Positions 27,134-36,253 of a stretch of DNA of 64,000 nt are shown here, piece by piece. Positions within the stretch are counted from its first letter, which is position 1, and the number at the start of each line of letters is the position of its first letter. The position numbers and the translations under genes are program-made. Source of the stretch: Cognatishimia coralii (GTDB lineage Bacteria; Pseudomonadota; Alphaproteobacteria; Rhodobacterales; Rhodobacteraceae); NCBI RefSeq assembly GCF_037478305.1, contig NZ_JBBGAZ010000001.1:868001-932000 (forward strand). The letters run 5' to 3'. A model generated the notes under the pieces. The model was given only the letters and a program-made list of their open reading frames with translations. It made no database searches and was not told the DNA's origin.

Positions 27134-28846
27134 ATGGCGCGCCACCTCATTACCTCTGCCATTCCTTATATCAACGGCATCAAGCATCTGGGCAATCTGG
27201 TGGGAAGTCAGCTGCCGGCGGATCTGTTTGCGCGGTATCAGCGCGCGCGCGGGCATGAGGTTCTGTTTCTTTGCGCGACGGATGAGCATGGCACACCTGC
27301 GGAGCTGGCGGCGGCGAAAGCCGGTAAACCTGTGGCCGAGTATTGCGCCGAGATGCATGAGGTTCAGGCCAAGATCGCCGAAGGGTTCCGCCTGTCTTTT
27401 GATCATTTCGGGCGGTCATCGTCAGAGCAGAACCAGAAGCTGACCCAGCATTTTGCGGGGCAACTGGCGGACAACGGGCTGATCCGCGAAGTTTCTGAGA
27501 CGCAGATCTATTCCAATGCGGACGGGCGCTTCCTGCCGGATCGCTATATCGAGGGCACCTGCCCGAATTGTGGCTTTGAATCCGCGCGCGGTGACCAATG
27601 TGACAATTGCACCAAGCAGTTGGATCCCACCGATCTGATAAACCCCTACTCCACGATTTCAGGCTCCACCGATCTGGAGGAACGTGAGACCAAGCATCTC
27701 TATCTGCGCCAATCTGAAATGCGCGAAAAGCTGGGCGAGTGGATCGACAGCAAGCATGACTGGCCGGTTTTGACCACCTCGATTGCCAAGAAATGGCTGA
27801 ACGACGGCGATGGTCTGCAGGATCGCGGCATCACGCGGGATCTGGACTGGGGTGTACCGGTCAAAAAAGGCGACGAAGACTGGCCCGGCATGGAAGGCAA
27901 GGTCTTTTACGTCTGGTTTGACGCGCCTGTGGAATATATCGCCTGCGCTCAGGAATGGGTCGATGCGGGCAAAGGCGAGGATTGGGCGCGCTGGTGGCGC
28001 ACGGACAAGGGCGCAGAAGATGTGACCTACACCCAGTTCATGGGGAAGGACAACGTGCCGTTCCACACCCTCTCCTTCCCTGTCACGATCTTTGGCTCGG
28101 GCGAGCCTTGGAAGCTTGTCGATTACATCAAGTCTTTCAACTACTTGAACTATGATGGCGGCCAATTCAGCACATCGCGCGGACGCGGTGTGTTTATGGA
28201 TCAGGCGCTTGAGATACTACCTGCTGACTACTGGCGCTGGTGGCTCTTGAGCCATGCACCGGAAAGCAGCGACAGCGAATTCACCTGGGAGAATTTCCAG
28301 AGCTCAGTCAACAAAGACCTCGCGGACGTACTTGGCAACTTTGTCAGCCGTGTCACCAAGTTCTGCCGCTCTAAGTTTAGCGAGGCGGTGCCCGAAGGCG
28401 GCGACTATGGCCCCGAAGAACTGGCACTGATCGAGGATATCTCGGCGAGGGTATCCGCCTATCAGGCGCATATGGACGCGATGGAAGTCCGCAAATCCGC
28501 TCAAGAGCTGCGAGCGATTTGGGTTGCGGGTAATGAATACCTGCAGACCGTCGCGCCATGGTCGACGTTTAAAGAAGACCCAGCCAAGGCCGCCGTTCAG
28601 ATCCGTTTGGCGCTTAACCTGATCCCGCTCTATGCGGTGCTGTCCGCGCCGTTTATTCCCGATGCTTCTGCCTCTTTGCTAGAGAGCATGAACGCCGAAG
28701 GCACCGAATGGCCAAGCGATGTTCCGGCCGCGCTTTCCGCTCTGCAAGCAGGTCACGCATTCACCGTTCCCGAAGTGACCTTCCGCAAGATCACCGATGA
28801 TGAGCGCGATGAGTGGCAAGAGAAGTTCGCTGGCACGCGGGACTGA
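27134..28846 (+). CDS. metG: Methionyl-tRNA synthetase
   Basis: A 570-residue class I aminoacyl-tRNA synthetase. The HIGH-like motif is HLITSAIPYINGIKHLGNL near the N-terminus; the zinc knuckle has CPNCGFESARGDQCDNC (four Cys); the KMSKS-like loop is FSTSRGRG; the anticodon-binding domain includes APWSTFKEDP. The C-terminal tRNA-binding (Trbp111-like) extension of some MetRS is absent. GAAGGA precedes the ATG. A bidirectional terminator follows. Confidence 0.96.
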   Translation: MARHLITSAIPYINGIKHLGNLVGSQLPADLFARYQRARGHEVLFLCATDEHGTPAELAAAKAGKPVAEYCAEMHEVQAKIAEGFRLSFDHFGRSSSEQNQKLTQHFAGQLADNGLIREVSETQIYSNADGRFLPDRYIEGTCPNCGFESARGDQCDNCTKQLDPTDLINPYSTISGSTDLEERETKHLYLRQSEMREKLGEWIDSKHDWPVLTTSIAKKWLNDGDGLQDRGITRDLDWGVPVKKGDEDWPGMEGKVFYVWFDAPVEYIACAQEWVDAGKGEDWARWWRTDKGAEDVTYTQFMGKDNVPFHTLSFPVTIFGSGEPWKLVDYIKSFNYLNYDGGQFSTSRGRGVFMDQALEILPADYWRWWLLSHAPESSDSEFTWENFQSSVNKDLADVLGNFVSRVTKFCRSKFSEAVPEGGDYGPEELALIEDISARVSAYQAHMDAMEVRKSAQELRAIWVAGNEYLQTVAPWSTFKEDPAKAAVQIRLALNLIPLYAVLSAPFIPDASASLLESMNAEGTEWPSDVPAALSALQAGHAFTVPEVTFRKITDDERDEWQEKFAGTRD

Positions 28847-28864
28847 CAAGCCTCTCACAAGAAA

Positions 28865-28898
28865 CAAAAAAGCAGGCCCAGCAGCCTGCTTTTTCTTT
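28865..28898. terminator. Bidirectional terminator between metG and tRNA-Leu(UAA)
   Basis: Seven-base arms AGCAGGC (28871-28877) and GCCTGCT (28884-28890) are flanked by an A-run on the left and a T-run on the right, so the hairpin can end transcription of metG on the plus strand and of the tRNA on the minus strand. It directly abuts the tRNA 3' end. Confidence 0.85.
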
Positions 28899-28984
28899 GG
28901 TACCCTCGGCCGGACTCGAACCGGCACGGCCTATACGGCCTAGAGATTTTAAGTCTCCTGTGTCTACCATTCCACCACGAGGGC
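28898..28984 (-). tRNA. tRNA-Leu (anticodon UAA)
   Basis: Read on the minus strand, 87 bases fold as a class II tRNA: acceptor GCCCTCG, D-arm with GGTAGACAC, anticodon stem-loop GGAGA-CTTAAAA-TCTCT with anticodon TAA, a long variable arm (GGCCGTATAGGCC), T-arm GGTTCGAGTCC and an encoded CCA end. The first acceptor pair is G1-U72, a wobble instead of the usual G-C. Confidence 0.96.
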
Positions 28985-29002
28985 GCAGATTGGTGAGGCC
29001 GG

Positions 29003-29030
29003 ACAATAGCGGCAAGTGACTGGGTGTAAA
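29003..29030 (-). promoter_or_regulatory. Sigma-70 promoter of tRNA-Leu(UAA)
   Basis: On the minus strand TTTACA (29030-29025), a 16-base spacer and TATTGT (29008-29003) resemble a housekeeping promoter, placed about 20 bases before the tRNA 5' end. Confidence 0.6.
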
Positions 29031-29044
29031 GGGGGATTTATGCC

Positions 29045-29593
29045 CTAAAGGTCTTCGCCCGGCTTTGGGTGCGGCGCGCGTAAGAGATGGCGTTCTTGCA
29101 CCCATGGGTTCAGCTCGACGGCTGCCGCCAAAGCGTCCTGCGCTTCGGCCTCTTGCCCCAGGGCCAGAAAGGTCAGCCCCTGCCCCGTGAGAACCCCAAC
29201 GTGACGCGGGTTCAAAGCACGGGCTTGGGCCAGATCATCACGCGCAGCAGAGAAATCCTGGCGCAGGAAATGCACGAAGGCGCGCTGGTTCCAGCCCTCT
29301 GCATAGGTCGGACAGTAATCAACCAATTCGCTCAAGGCCTCGATCGCACCAAGAAAATCGAAGCCCGCGCGTTTCTCCATACCGCGGTCCAGCAAGGCCT
29401 GCGCTGTCGCATCCGGAGCCTCCGTCCAGAGTTCCCACATCTGTTGAGAGAATTCCTCGGCCACACGCTCATTGGGCGCCATGCGAGCGCTTTCAAACAA
29501 AGCCTCCAGTTGCTCTGTATGATCAGGCCCATCGGGGCAAGCATTCACAGCAAGCGGGATCGAAAGACATATGGCGGACAGCAGAATGCGCAT
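29045..29593 (-). CDS. Exported tetratricopeptide-repeat protein
   Basis: A 182-residue protein with a signal peptide (MRILLSAICLSIPLAVNA, cleavage before CPDG). The mature part has TPR-like helix pairs: FLGAIEALSELVDYCPTYAEGWNQRAFVHFL (quoted as region), then DFSAARDDLAQARALNPRHVGVLTGQGL, then ALGQEAEAQDALAAAVELNPW, each with the alternating small/aromatic TPR pattern. Likely a periplasmic scaffold of unknown partner; a cysteine follows the signal but the lipobox (VNAC) is only marginal. It stands alone upstream of the tRNA. Confidence 0.78.
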   Translation of the reverse strand: MRILLSAICLSIPLAVNACPDGPDHTEQLEALFESARMAPNERVAEEFSQQMWELWTEAPDATAQALLDRGMEKRAGFDFLGAIEALSELVDYCPTYAEGWNQRAFVHFLRQDFSAARDDLAQARALNPRHVGVLTGQGLTFLALGQEAEAQDALAAAVELNPWVQERHLLRAPHPKPGEDL

Positions 29594-29623
29594 GACCTAA
29601 GGATGGCGCAAACCGCGCGCCGA

Positions 29624-30100
29624 TCAAGTCACATTCCCGAGACCGATTTCCTTGACTGCCTCCATCGCGACAAAGGTTGAGGTGCTGGAAACATAGGGCA
29701 ACGCCGAAATCTTTTCCCCAAGCACGCGCCGATAGGCCTCCATGTCGCTGGTGCGGACTTTTAGCAGGTAGTCGAAATTGCTCGCAATCATATGGGCTTG
29801 CTCGATTTCCTGAACTTTGGAAATCGCGTCATTGAACGCTTGCAGCGCCTTTTCCTTGGTGTCCGAGAGTTTCACCTCGACAAAGGCCACATGGTTGAAC
29901 CCAAGTTTGATCGGATCCAGCATCGCGCGATAGCCAACGATCGCCCCCTCGCCCTCAAGACGGCGCACCCGCGCCTGTGTCGGACTTTTGGACAGGCCGA
30001 TCTCGCGCGCCAGATCCGTGATCGAGATCCGCCCGTTGCGCGCCAGCACGCGCAGGATTTTGTGGTCAAAACCGTCAAGGTCCAGTTTTTCACTTTGCAT
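29624..30100 (-). CDS. putR: Lrp/AsnC family regulator (PutR)
   Basis: A 158-residue regulator with an N-terminal winged helix-turn-helix (LDGFDHKILRVLARNGRISI, LAREIGLSKSPTQARVRRLE) and a C-terminal RAM ligand-binding domain. I start it at the ATG giving MQSEKLDLDGF; the open frame continues far upstream antisense to putA but is not coding. It is transcribed divergently from putA, as PutR is in Rhodobacter and Agrobacterium, where it activates proline catabolism in response to proline. A 12-base palindrome lies just upstream. Confidence 0.9.
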   Translation of the reverse strand: MQSEKLDLDGFDHKILRVLARNGRISITDLAREIGLSKSPTQARVRRLEGEGAIVGYRAMLDPIKLGFNHVAFVEVKLSDTKEKALQAFNDAISKVQEIEQAHMIASNFDYLLKVRTSDMEAYRRVLGEKISALPYVSSTSTFVAMEAVKEIGLGNVT

Positions 30101-30108
30101 AGAAATAC

Positions 30109-30120
30109 TCGAAATTTCGA
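30109..30120. promoter_or_regulatory. Candidate PutR operator
   Basis: TCGAAATTTCGA is a perfect 12-base palindrome in the 105-base putR-putA spacer; a partial copy AAATTCGA follows at 30154-30161. Its place between regulator and target, and the AT-rich centre typical of Lrp-family sites, suggest PutR binding. Confidence 0.45.
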
Positions 30121-30205
30121 TCCATCTGCATCGCATATCACACCCAATCAGGAAATTCGACCTTAGAATCGCTGCTATCATAGGCCATTCACCAAGGAGG
30201 CCCTC

Positions 30206-33200
30206 ATGACAGATTCCCGCCGTTCCATCGATACAGAAACCTACGCCCCAGAGGCTGAGGTTCTTGCCAAGCTTATCGAACAAGCAGGTCTTGACGACAC
30301 TGCCCGCGCTGCCATTGGCCAGCAGGCCGAACATCTTGTGCGTCAGATCCGTGGGAATTCGAAACCGGGTCTCATGGAAGTGTTCCTGGCGGAATACGGC
30401 CTGTCCACCGACGAAGGCGTCGCGCTCATGTGTCTGGCCGAAGCGCTGCTGCGTGTGCCAGATGCTGAAACCATCGACGCTTTGATCGAAGACAAAATCG
30501 CACCGTCTGATTGGGGCAAACACCTTGGGCAGTCCACCTCGTCTCTGGTGAACGCGTCCACGTGGGCGCTGATGTTGACAGGCAAGGTTCTGGACGACGG
30601 CGACAGCGGCGTCATCAGCGCCTTGCGCGGTGCGATCAAGCGTTTGGGTGAGCCTGTCATCCGGACAGCCGTGGGCCGCGCGATGAAAGAAATGGGCCGT
30701 CAGTTCGTTCTGGGTGAAACCATTGAAGCCGCGATGAAACGCGCTCAGGAAATGGAAGCACAAGGCTATTCCTATTCCTACGACATGCTCGGCGAAGCCG
30801 CGAAAACCGACGCCGACGCAATGCGTTATCACCTCGCCTACTCCCGCGCGATTTCTGCGATTGCGGCGGGCTGTACGAATGACGACATCCGCGACAATCC
30901 GGGCATCTCGGTGAAGCTTTCCGCTTTGCATCCCCGCTATGAAGTCGCGCAAAAGGCCCGCGTCATGGACGAGCTGGTGCCACGCCTGCATGGCCTTGCA
31001 CTCTTGGCGAAATCTGCGGGCATGGGCCTTAATATCGACGCCGAAGAGGCTGACCGTCTGTCTCTGTCTATGGATGTGATCGAAGCGGTTCTGGCTGATC
31101 CAGCTCTTAAGGAATGGGACGGCTTTGGCGTAGTGGTGCAGGCCTATGGCAAGCGCGCCGCCTATACGCTGGACTACCTCTATGAACTCGCGACCCGTCT
31201 GGACCGCAAGATCATGGTGCGTCTGGTGAAAGGCGCCTATTGGGATACCGAAATCAAGAACGCGCAGGTGATGGGGCTGGACGACTTCCCTGTATTCACG
31301 GCCAAAGCCGCGACCGACGTCAGCTATATCGCCAATGCGCGCAAACTCTTGGGCATGACCGACCGGATCTATCCGCAGTTCGCAACGCATAACGCACACA
31401 CGGTTGCGGCCGTTCTGGGCATGGCCGAAGACTTCGACACCTTCGAATTCCAGCGCCTGCACGGCATGGGCGACGCGCTGCATGATGTTGTTCTAAAAGA
31501 AAATAAAACCCGCTGCCGAATCTATGCCCCTGTCGGCGCACACCGTGATCTCTTGGCATACCTCGTGCGTCGTCTGCTGGAAAACGGCGCGAACAGCTCT
31601 TTCGTGAACCAGATCGTGGACGAAGAGGTTCCGCCATCCGTAGTCGCGCGTGATCCGTTTGAGGCCATCAAAGACGAGCTGCCGAAACTGCCAACCGGCG
31701 ACGAGCTATTTGAGCCCGAACGCCCGAACTCCAAGGGCATGGATCTGCGCGATATCCCAACAATTGAGCGTCTCGAAGAGACCCGCGCGCCATTCCGCAA
31801 GACCACTTGGGCGGCAAGCCCTCTGATCGCGGGCAAAGCGCAACCAAAAGACGCGCAGCCCGTGGAAAACCCTTATCAGCCCGCGGATTCAGCAGGCACG
31901 GTCGCGCATGCCAGCGACGCCGACATCGAAACCGCATTGACCTCTGCCAAACCATGGGACGCGGACGCCGAAACCCGCGGAGCCGTTCTTGCGAAAGCTG
32001 CTGACCTCTACGAGGCCAATGTCGGCACCTTCTTTGCCCTTCTGGCACGCGAGGCAGGAAAAACCCCGCTCGACCAAATCGCAGAACTGCGCGAAGCGGT
32101 GGATTTCCTGCGCTACTACGGAGCCAATGCGCCAACCACGCCACTGGCGGGTACTTTCACCTGCATCAGCCCTTGGAACTTCCCATTGGCGATCTTCACC
32201 GGCCAGATCGCGGCGGCTCTGGCGGCAGGCAACGCGGTGCTCGCAAAGCCTGCGGATCAAACGCCCCTGATCGCCTATGAAGCTGTGAAACTGCTGCATG
32301 AGGCAGGTGTCCCACGCGAAGCTCTGCAACTTTTGCCAGGTTCTGGCGCCCATGTCGGGGCGGCTCTGACGTCGGATCCACGTGTCGACGGTGTGTGCTT
32401 CACTGGCTCTACCGCCACAGCCAAACGCATCCGCAGCACCATGGCAGACAACCTTGCACCAGGCGCGCCTCTGATCGCGGAAACCGGCGGTCTGAACGCA
32501 ATGATCGTGGACTCCACCGCCCTGCCCGAACAGGCCGTGACAGCCATCGTCGAAAGCGCCCTCCAATCTGCTGGCCAACGCTGCTCCGCCCTGCGCTGCC
32601 TCTACGTGCAAGAGGACATCGCAAGCGATCTGCTGCATATGCTGAAAGGCGCTGCCAAAGAGCTGAAGATGGGCGATCCTTGGGAATATTCCACCGATGT
32701 CGGCCCGCTGATTGATGCGACCGCTCAGGCACGCTTCAACGACCATATCGCCGCTGCACGCGCCGAAGGCCGCGTTATGTTCGAACTGGACACACCAAAC
32801 ACCGGCAACTTCCTGGCACCAACCATGATCAAAGTCGGCGGTATCGAAGACCTCAAGGAAGAGATCTTTGGCCCCGTGCTGCATGTGGCGACCTTCAAAG
32901 CCAACGAGCTGGACAAGGTCATCGCGGCGATCAATGCCACCGGATATGGGCTGACCTTCGGCCTGCAAACCCGGATCGATGACCGCGTGCAGCATGTCTC
33001 GGAAAGCATCCATGCGGGCAACATCTATGTGAACCGCAACCAGATCGGCGCGATCGTCGGCAGCCAACCCTTTGGCGGCGAAGGCCTGTCCGGCACAGGC
33101 CCTAAGGCAGGCGGCCCGCAGTACCTCTCGCGTTTCGCAAAGCGGGAGACCCCGTCGGTTGACACCACATGGCCCGACGCAGCCGAGGCCACGAAAGTGG

Positions 33201-33625
33201 CCCAAGCCATCGCCGACTGCCCTGCTGGTGCTGCGCCTGTGACGACATCCCTGCCCGGCCCAACCGGTGAATCCAACCGTCTGGCGCATTTCGCGCGCGA
33301 CCCGTTCCTGTGCCTGGGACCAGGCCAGTCCACCGCCGAAGCGCAACGCGACGCAGTCGTCGCAGCCGGTGGCCGTGCGGTCATCGTAGATCGGAAAGTA
33401 GACCCACAACAGCTCGCACATCTTGAGGGCATCGCAGGTGCAATCTGGTGGGGCGACGCAACTCAGGCCCGCGCCTATGATCAGGCACTGGCGTCTCGCG
33501 ATGGTGCGATCCTGCCTCTGCTGACCGGCCAACCGGATGCAGGCTATGTGCGTGGCGAGCGTCACGTCTGTGTCGACACAACCGCCGCCGGCGGCAACGC
33601 GGCACTTTTGGGTGGGGCCTCCTAA
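30206..33625 (+). CDS. putA: Bifunctional proline dehydrogenase / L-glutamate gamma-semialdehyde dehydrogenase PutA
   Basis: The 1139-residue enzyme oxidises proline to glutamate in two steps with channelled intermediate. The FAD-dependent proline dehydrogenase barrel (about residues 20-480) contains RGAIKRLGEPVIRTAVGRAM, DMLGEAAKTDADA and RRLLENGANSSFVNQIVDE. The aldehyde dehydrogenase half (about 560-1000) shows FTGSTATAKRI, IAETGGLNAMIV with the Glu, and the nucleophile Cys in SAGQRCSALRC. There is no N-terminal ribbon-helix-helix DNA-binding domain, so it is not an autoregulator; the adjacent PutR fills that role. A conserved C-terminal domain of about 120 residues follows the ALDH. Confidence 0.97.
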   Translation: MTDSRRSIDTETYAPEAEVLAKLIEQAGLDDTARAAIGQQAEHLVRQIRGNSKPGLMEVFLAEYGLSTDEGVALMCLAEALLRVPDAETIDALIEDKIAPSDWGKHLGQSTSSLVNASTWALMLTGKVLDDGDSGVISALRGAIKRLGEPVIRTAVGRAMKEMGRQFVLGETIEAAMKRAQEMEAQGYSYSYDMLGEAAKTDADAMRYHLAYSRAISAIAAGCTNDDIRDNPGISVKLSALHPRYEVAQKARVMDELVPRLHGLALLAKSAGMGLNIDAEEADRLSLSMDVIEAVLADPALKEWDGFGVVVQAYGKRAAYTLDYLYELATRLDRKIMVRLVKGAYWDTEIKNAQVMGLDDFPVFTAKAATDVSYIANARKLLGMTDRIYPQFATHNAHTVAAVLGMAEDFDTFEFQRLHGMGDALHDVVLKENKTRCRIYAPVGAHRDLLAYLVRRLLENGANSSFVNQIVDEEVPPSVVARDPFEAIKDELPKLPTGDELFEPERPNSKGMDLRDIPTIERLEETRAPFRKTTWAASPLIAGKAQPKDAQPVENPYQPADSAGTVAHASDADIETALTSAKPWDADAETRGAVLAKAADLYEANVGTFFALLAREAGKTPLDQIAELREAVDFLRYYGANAPTTPLAGTFTCISPWNFPLAIFTGQIAAALAAGNAVLAKPADQTPLIAYEAVKLLHEAGVPREALQLLPGSGAHVGAALTSDPRVDGVCFTGSTATAKRIRSTMADNLAPGAPLIAETGGLNAMIVDSTALPEQAVTAIVESALQSAGQRCSALRCLYVQEDIASDLLHMLKGAAKELKMGDPWEYSTDVGPLIDATAQARFNDHIAAARAEGRVMFELDTPNTGNFLAPTMIKVGGIEDLKEEIFGPVLHVATFKANELDKVIAAINATGYGLTFGLQTRIDDRVQHVSESIHAGNIYVNRNQIGAIVGSQPFGGEGLSGTGPKAGGPQYLSRFAKRETPSVDTTWPDAAEATKVAQAIADCPAGAAPVTTSLPGPTGESNRLAHFARDPFLCLGPGQSTAEAQRDAVVAAGGRAVIVDRKVDPQQLAHLEGIAGAIWWGDATQARAYDQALASRDGAILPLLTGQPDAGYVRGERHVCVDTTAAGGNAALLGGAS

Positions 33626-33667
33626 GCCCCACTTGACCTGGAGCACCCAAGTGGTCACCTATCAGAC

Positions 33668-34438
33668 ATGTTTCCGATACGTGACCACAACCCCTCCGGG
33701 CGCACGCCCTATGTGACCTACGCCCTGATCGCCATTAATATCGTGGTGTTTCTTTACAGCTTTGGCCTTGATGGGCGCGGGCTGAACCAGTTTTATTCCG
33801 ACTACGCTATGTTCCCCGCGCGGATCAGCCAGGGGCAGGATCTGCAGGGGCTGTTTACCTCGATGTTCCTGCACGGCGGCTTTATGCATCTGGCGGGCAA
33901 TATGCTGTTCCTCTGGATTTTCGGAGACAATCTAGAGGATGACATGGGCCATGTGCCTTTTACGCTGTTCTACCTTGCAGGCGGCATTGGGGCAGGCCTC
34001 GCGCAGGTGATATCAGAGCCCATGGGCACGATCCCCACGGTCGGAGCCTCTGGTGCCATTGCCGCTGTCATGGGCGGATACCTTTTGCTCTACCCACGCG
34101 CCAAAGTCGATATCCTATTGATTTTGATCATCTTTTTCAGGATTTTCACGATCCCCGCATGGGTCATGCTGGGCCTGTGGTTTGCACTTCAACTGGTGAA
34201 TGGAGTCAATGTCGACCCCGAAACCGGAGGCGTGGCCTATTGGGCCCACGCAGGCGGCTTCATCATCGGCTTCGCCATGGCGCTGCCGCTTTGGCGGCGC
34301 AAGGGCGGCACAGACTACTGGAGCAAAACCGAAGGGCACCCGCCCCATCCAGAGGCCGAATACCGCCTAAGCCGCAGCAATGTGCCAACCGTTGGTCGAA
34401 ACAGGAGCAACGTGCCAAGGATTGGTCGACGCCGTTAG
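33668..34438 (+). CDS. Rhomboid family intramembrane serine protease
   Basis: A 256-residue polytopic protein with about six membrane helices. The catalytic serine is in GASGAIAAVMGGY and the histidine in AYWAHAGGFIIGF; the family motifs HGGFMHLAGNMLFLWIFGDNLED (in part) and GGIGAGLAQ are present. It cleaves membrane-embedded substrates, unknown here. The C-terminal cytosolic tail is basic and carries two tandem copies of SNVPxxGR (34376-34399 and 34406-34429 in DNA). It follows putA by 42 bases that can form two competing hairpins. Confidence 0.9.
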   Translation: MFPIRDHNPSGRTPYVTYALIAINIVVFLYSFGLDGRGLNQFYSDYAMFPARISQGQDLQGLFTSMFLHGGFMHLAGNMLFLWIFGDNLEDDMGHVPFTLFYLAGGIGAGLAQVISEPMGTIPTVGASGAIAAVMGGYLLLYPRAKVDILLILIIFFRIFTIPAWVMLGLWFALQLVNGVNVDPETGGVAYWAHAGGFIIGFAMALPLWRRKGGTDYWSKTEGHPPHPEAEYRLSRSNVPTVGRNRSNVPRIGRRR

Positions 34439-34461
34439 GCTACGACCAAGATTTGCAGGAA

Positions 34462-35253
34462 TTAAGTGTTGCGAATGACCTTCGCGAATTGATCAAAGAT
34501 CGGCTCATTCGCTGCCAGAACGGTGCCGCTTTCCAGCACAGAATCTTCTTTGTCCATCGCCTCAACGAAACCACCGGCTTCTTTGACGATCAACATGCCA
34601 GCCGCCAGATCCCAAGCGTTCAGCCCGCGCTCCCAATAGCCTTCATAGCGGCCCGCCGCCACATAGGCCAAATCCAGAGCCGCAGAGCCCCAGCGACGCA
34701 CACCGGCGCACGCCGGCATAATCCGCGCGAGATCTTGCAAGGTCGTTGGCAATTCAGGACGGCCCGCAAAAGGAATACCGGTGGCAAACACGCTTTCGAT
34801 CATCCGGTGGCGGCTCGACACACGCAGACGTTTGCTGTCATTCAACCACGCGCCTTCGCCGCGTTCTGCATAGAACATCTCGTCTTTGGCCGGGTCATAG
34901 ACCACACCCGCAACGATCTCGCCCTTATGCTCCAGCGCAATGGAAATCGCCCAATGCGGCATGCCGTGCAGAAAGTTCGTGGTGCCATCCAGAGGATCCA
35001 CGATCCAGCGACGGGTCGGATCCTTGCCGTCCTGGCCACCGCCCTCTTCACCCAGCCAACCATAGGTCGGACGTGCGCCCAAGAGTTCCTCTTTCAGAAC
35101 CGCCTCAGCCTGCACATCCGCGCGGCTGACAAAATCGCCTGCCGATTTCGCCGAGACCTGCAGGTTCTCAACCTCGCCAAAGTCCTTAACCAGACCGCGG
35201 GCCGCTTTACGTGCGGCTTTCATCATGATGTTGAGATTTGCGCTGCCAGCCAT
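34462..35253 (-). CDS. suhB: Inositol-1-monophosphatase family protein SuhB
   Basis: A 263-residue Mg-dependent phosphatase of the inositol monophosphatase family. The metal-binding motifs are visible: GWLGEEGGG, then WIVDPLDGTTNFLHGMPHWAISIAL (quoted in part; DPLDGT is the signature), and WDLAAGMLIVKEAGG near the C-terminus. In many bacteria SuhB also joins rRNA antitermination complexes, interacting with NusA. It is transcribed alone, convergent with the rhomboid gene. Confidence 0.94.
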   Translation of the reverse strand: MAGSANLNIMMKAARKAARGLVKDFGEVENLQVSAKSAGDFVSRADVQAEAVLKEELLGARPTYGWLGEEGGGQDGKDPTRRWIVDPLDGTTNFLHGMPHWAISIALEHKGEIVAGVVYDPAKDEMFYAERGEGAWLNDSKRLRVSSRHRMIESVFATGIPFAGRPELPTTLQDLARIMPACAGVRRWGSAALDLAYVAAGRYEGYWERGLNAWDLAAGMLIVKEAGGFVEAMDKEDSVLESGTVLAANEPIFDQFAKVIRNT

Positions 35254-35338
35254 GGCTCGGCTCCTTTGATATCAGAGCGCGCGTATACGCCGCAAAAGCG
35301 GCTTTGCCAAGGGTGAAACCGGGGGTTTTGGGCGTATT

Positions 35339-36250
35339 CTATGCCTCTTGCAGACGCCGCGCCTCTTGGCCTGCAAGCCGGATCAAATCGGTCATGAAAG
35401 GTTTCTCAAGATCAGGCGTTCTGACAGCGGCATAGAGCCCGCGTGTGACGCCCTGTTCGGTTAGCGGACGGGTCACATAATCCGAGTTGTATTTCACCTC
35501 GCGCACCACCCAATCCGGCAGCACCGCGACGCCGCGATTTGACGCCACAAGCAAGAGGATCACGGCAGTCAGCTCAGCTTGACGCACGCGGTCTGGCTCG
35601 ACCTTGGCGGGCATCAAGAGCTGGCTGAACACATCCAAACGGCTGCGTTCCACAGGGTATGTGATCAAGGTTTCGCCGCGGAAATCCTCGGCGTCCACCC
35701 AGTCTTTCTGCGCCAGTGGGTGATTGGCTGACGCCACAAAAACCGGATTGTAATCAAAGAGATGCTTGAACTCGACGCCCGGAAGGTTTTCCGGATCAGA
35801 GGACACCACAAGATCCACGTCTTCTTTTTGCAACGCGGGCATGGCGTCAAAGGCAAGCCCCGGGCGGATGTCCACGTCCACATCAGGCCAGCTCTTGCGG
35901 AAGGTCTCAAGCACCGGGAAGAGCCACTCAAAACAGGCGTGGCATTCAATCGCAATGTGCAGGCGGCCAGACTTGCCGTCGCGCAGCCCCATGAACTCTT
36001 CTTCAAGGGCCTCAACCTCGGGCAAAACCTGTTGCGCAAGTCGCAACAGGCGCTGCCCCGCCGCCGACAGCTTCATAGGTTTTGAACGGCGCACAAAGAG
36101 TTCAATCCCCGCTTGATCTTCTAAACCTTTGATCTGATGGGACAAAGCGGACTGGGTGATATTCAATTGATCCGCCGCACGGGCCAATCCCCCACATTCG
36201 TGGATCGCCTTAACCGTGCGAAGGTGGCGGAATTCAATGTGCATCTTCAT
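35339..36250 (-). CDS. metR: LysR-type regulator MetR
   Basis: A 303-residue LysR-family regulator. The N-terminal helix-turn-helix reads LRTVKAIHECGGLARAADQLN then ITQSALSHQIKGLEDQAG; the C-terminal effector domain has the co-inducer fold with IECHACFEWLFPVLETFR, a segment characteristic of MetR, which senses homocysteine. I start at ATG 36250 (MKMHIEF); the longer open frame upstream is not regulator-like. Divergence from metF over about 90 bases with inverted repeats supports MetR. Confidence 0.9.
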   Translation of the reverse strand: MKMHIEFRHLRTVKAIHECGGLARAADQLNITQSALSHQIKGLEDQAGIELFVRRSKPMKLSAAGQRLLRLAQQVLPEVEALEEEFMGLRDGKSGRLHIAIECHACFEWLFPVLETFRKSWPDVDVDIRPGLAFDAMPALQKEDVDLVVSSDPENLPGVEFKHLFDYNPVFVASANHPLAQKDWVDAEDFRGETLITYPVERSRLDVFSQLLMPAKVEPDRVRQAELTAVILLLVASNRGVAVLPDWVVREVKYNSDYVTRPLTEQGVTRGLYAAVRTPDLEKPFMTDLIRLAGQEARRLQEA

Positions 36251-36253
36251 GTT

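Noticed and set aside
30101..31483. N-terminal extension of the putR frame (up to 619 codons)
   Set aside because: The extension runs antisense through putA and lacks any domain; the Lrp-type protein starts at 30100.
31889..33658. 589-codon ORF antisense to putA
   Set aside because: No recognisable motif, and putA on the other strand is a clear 1139-residue enzyme.
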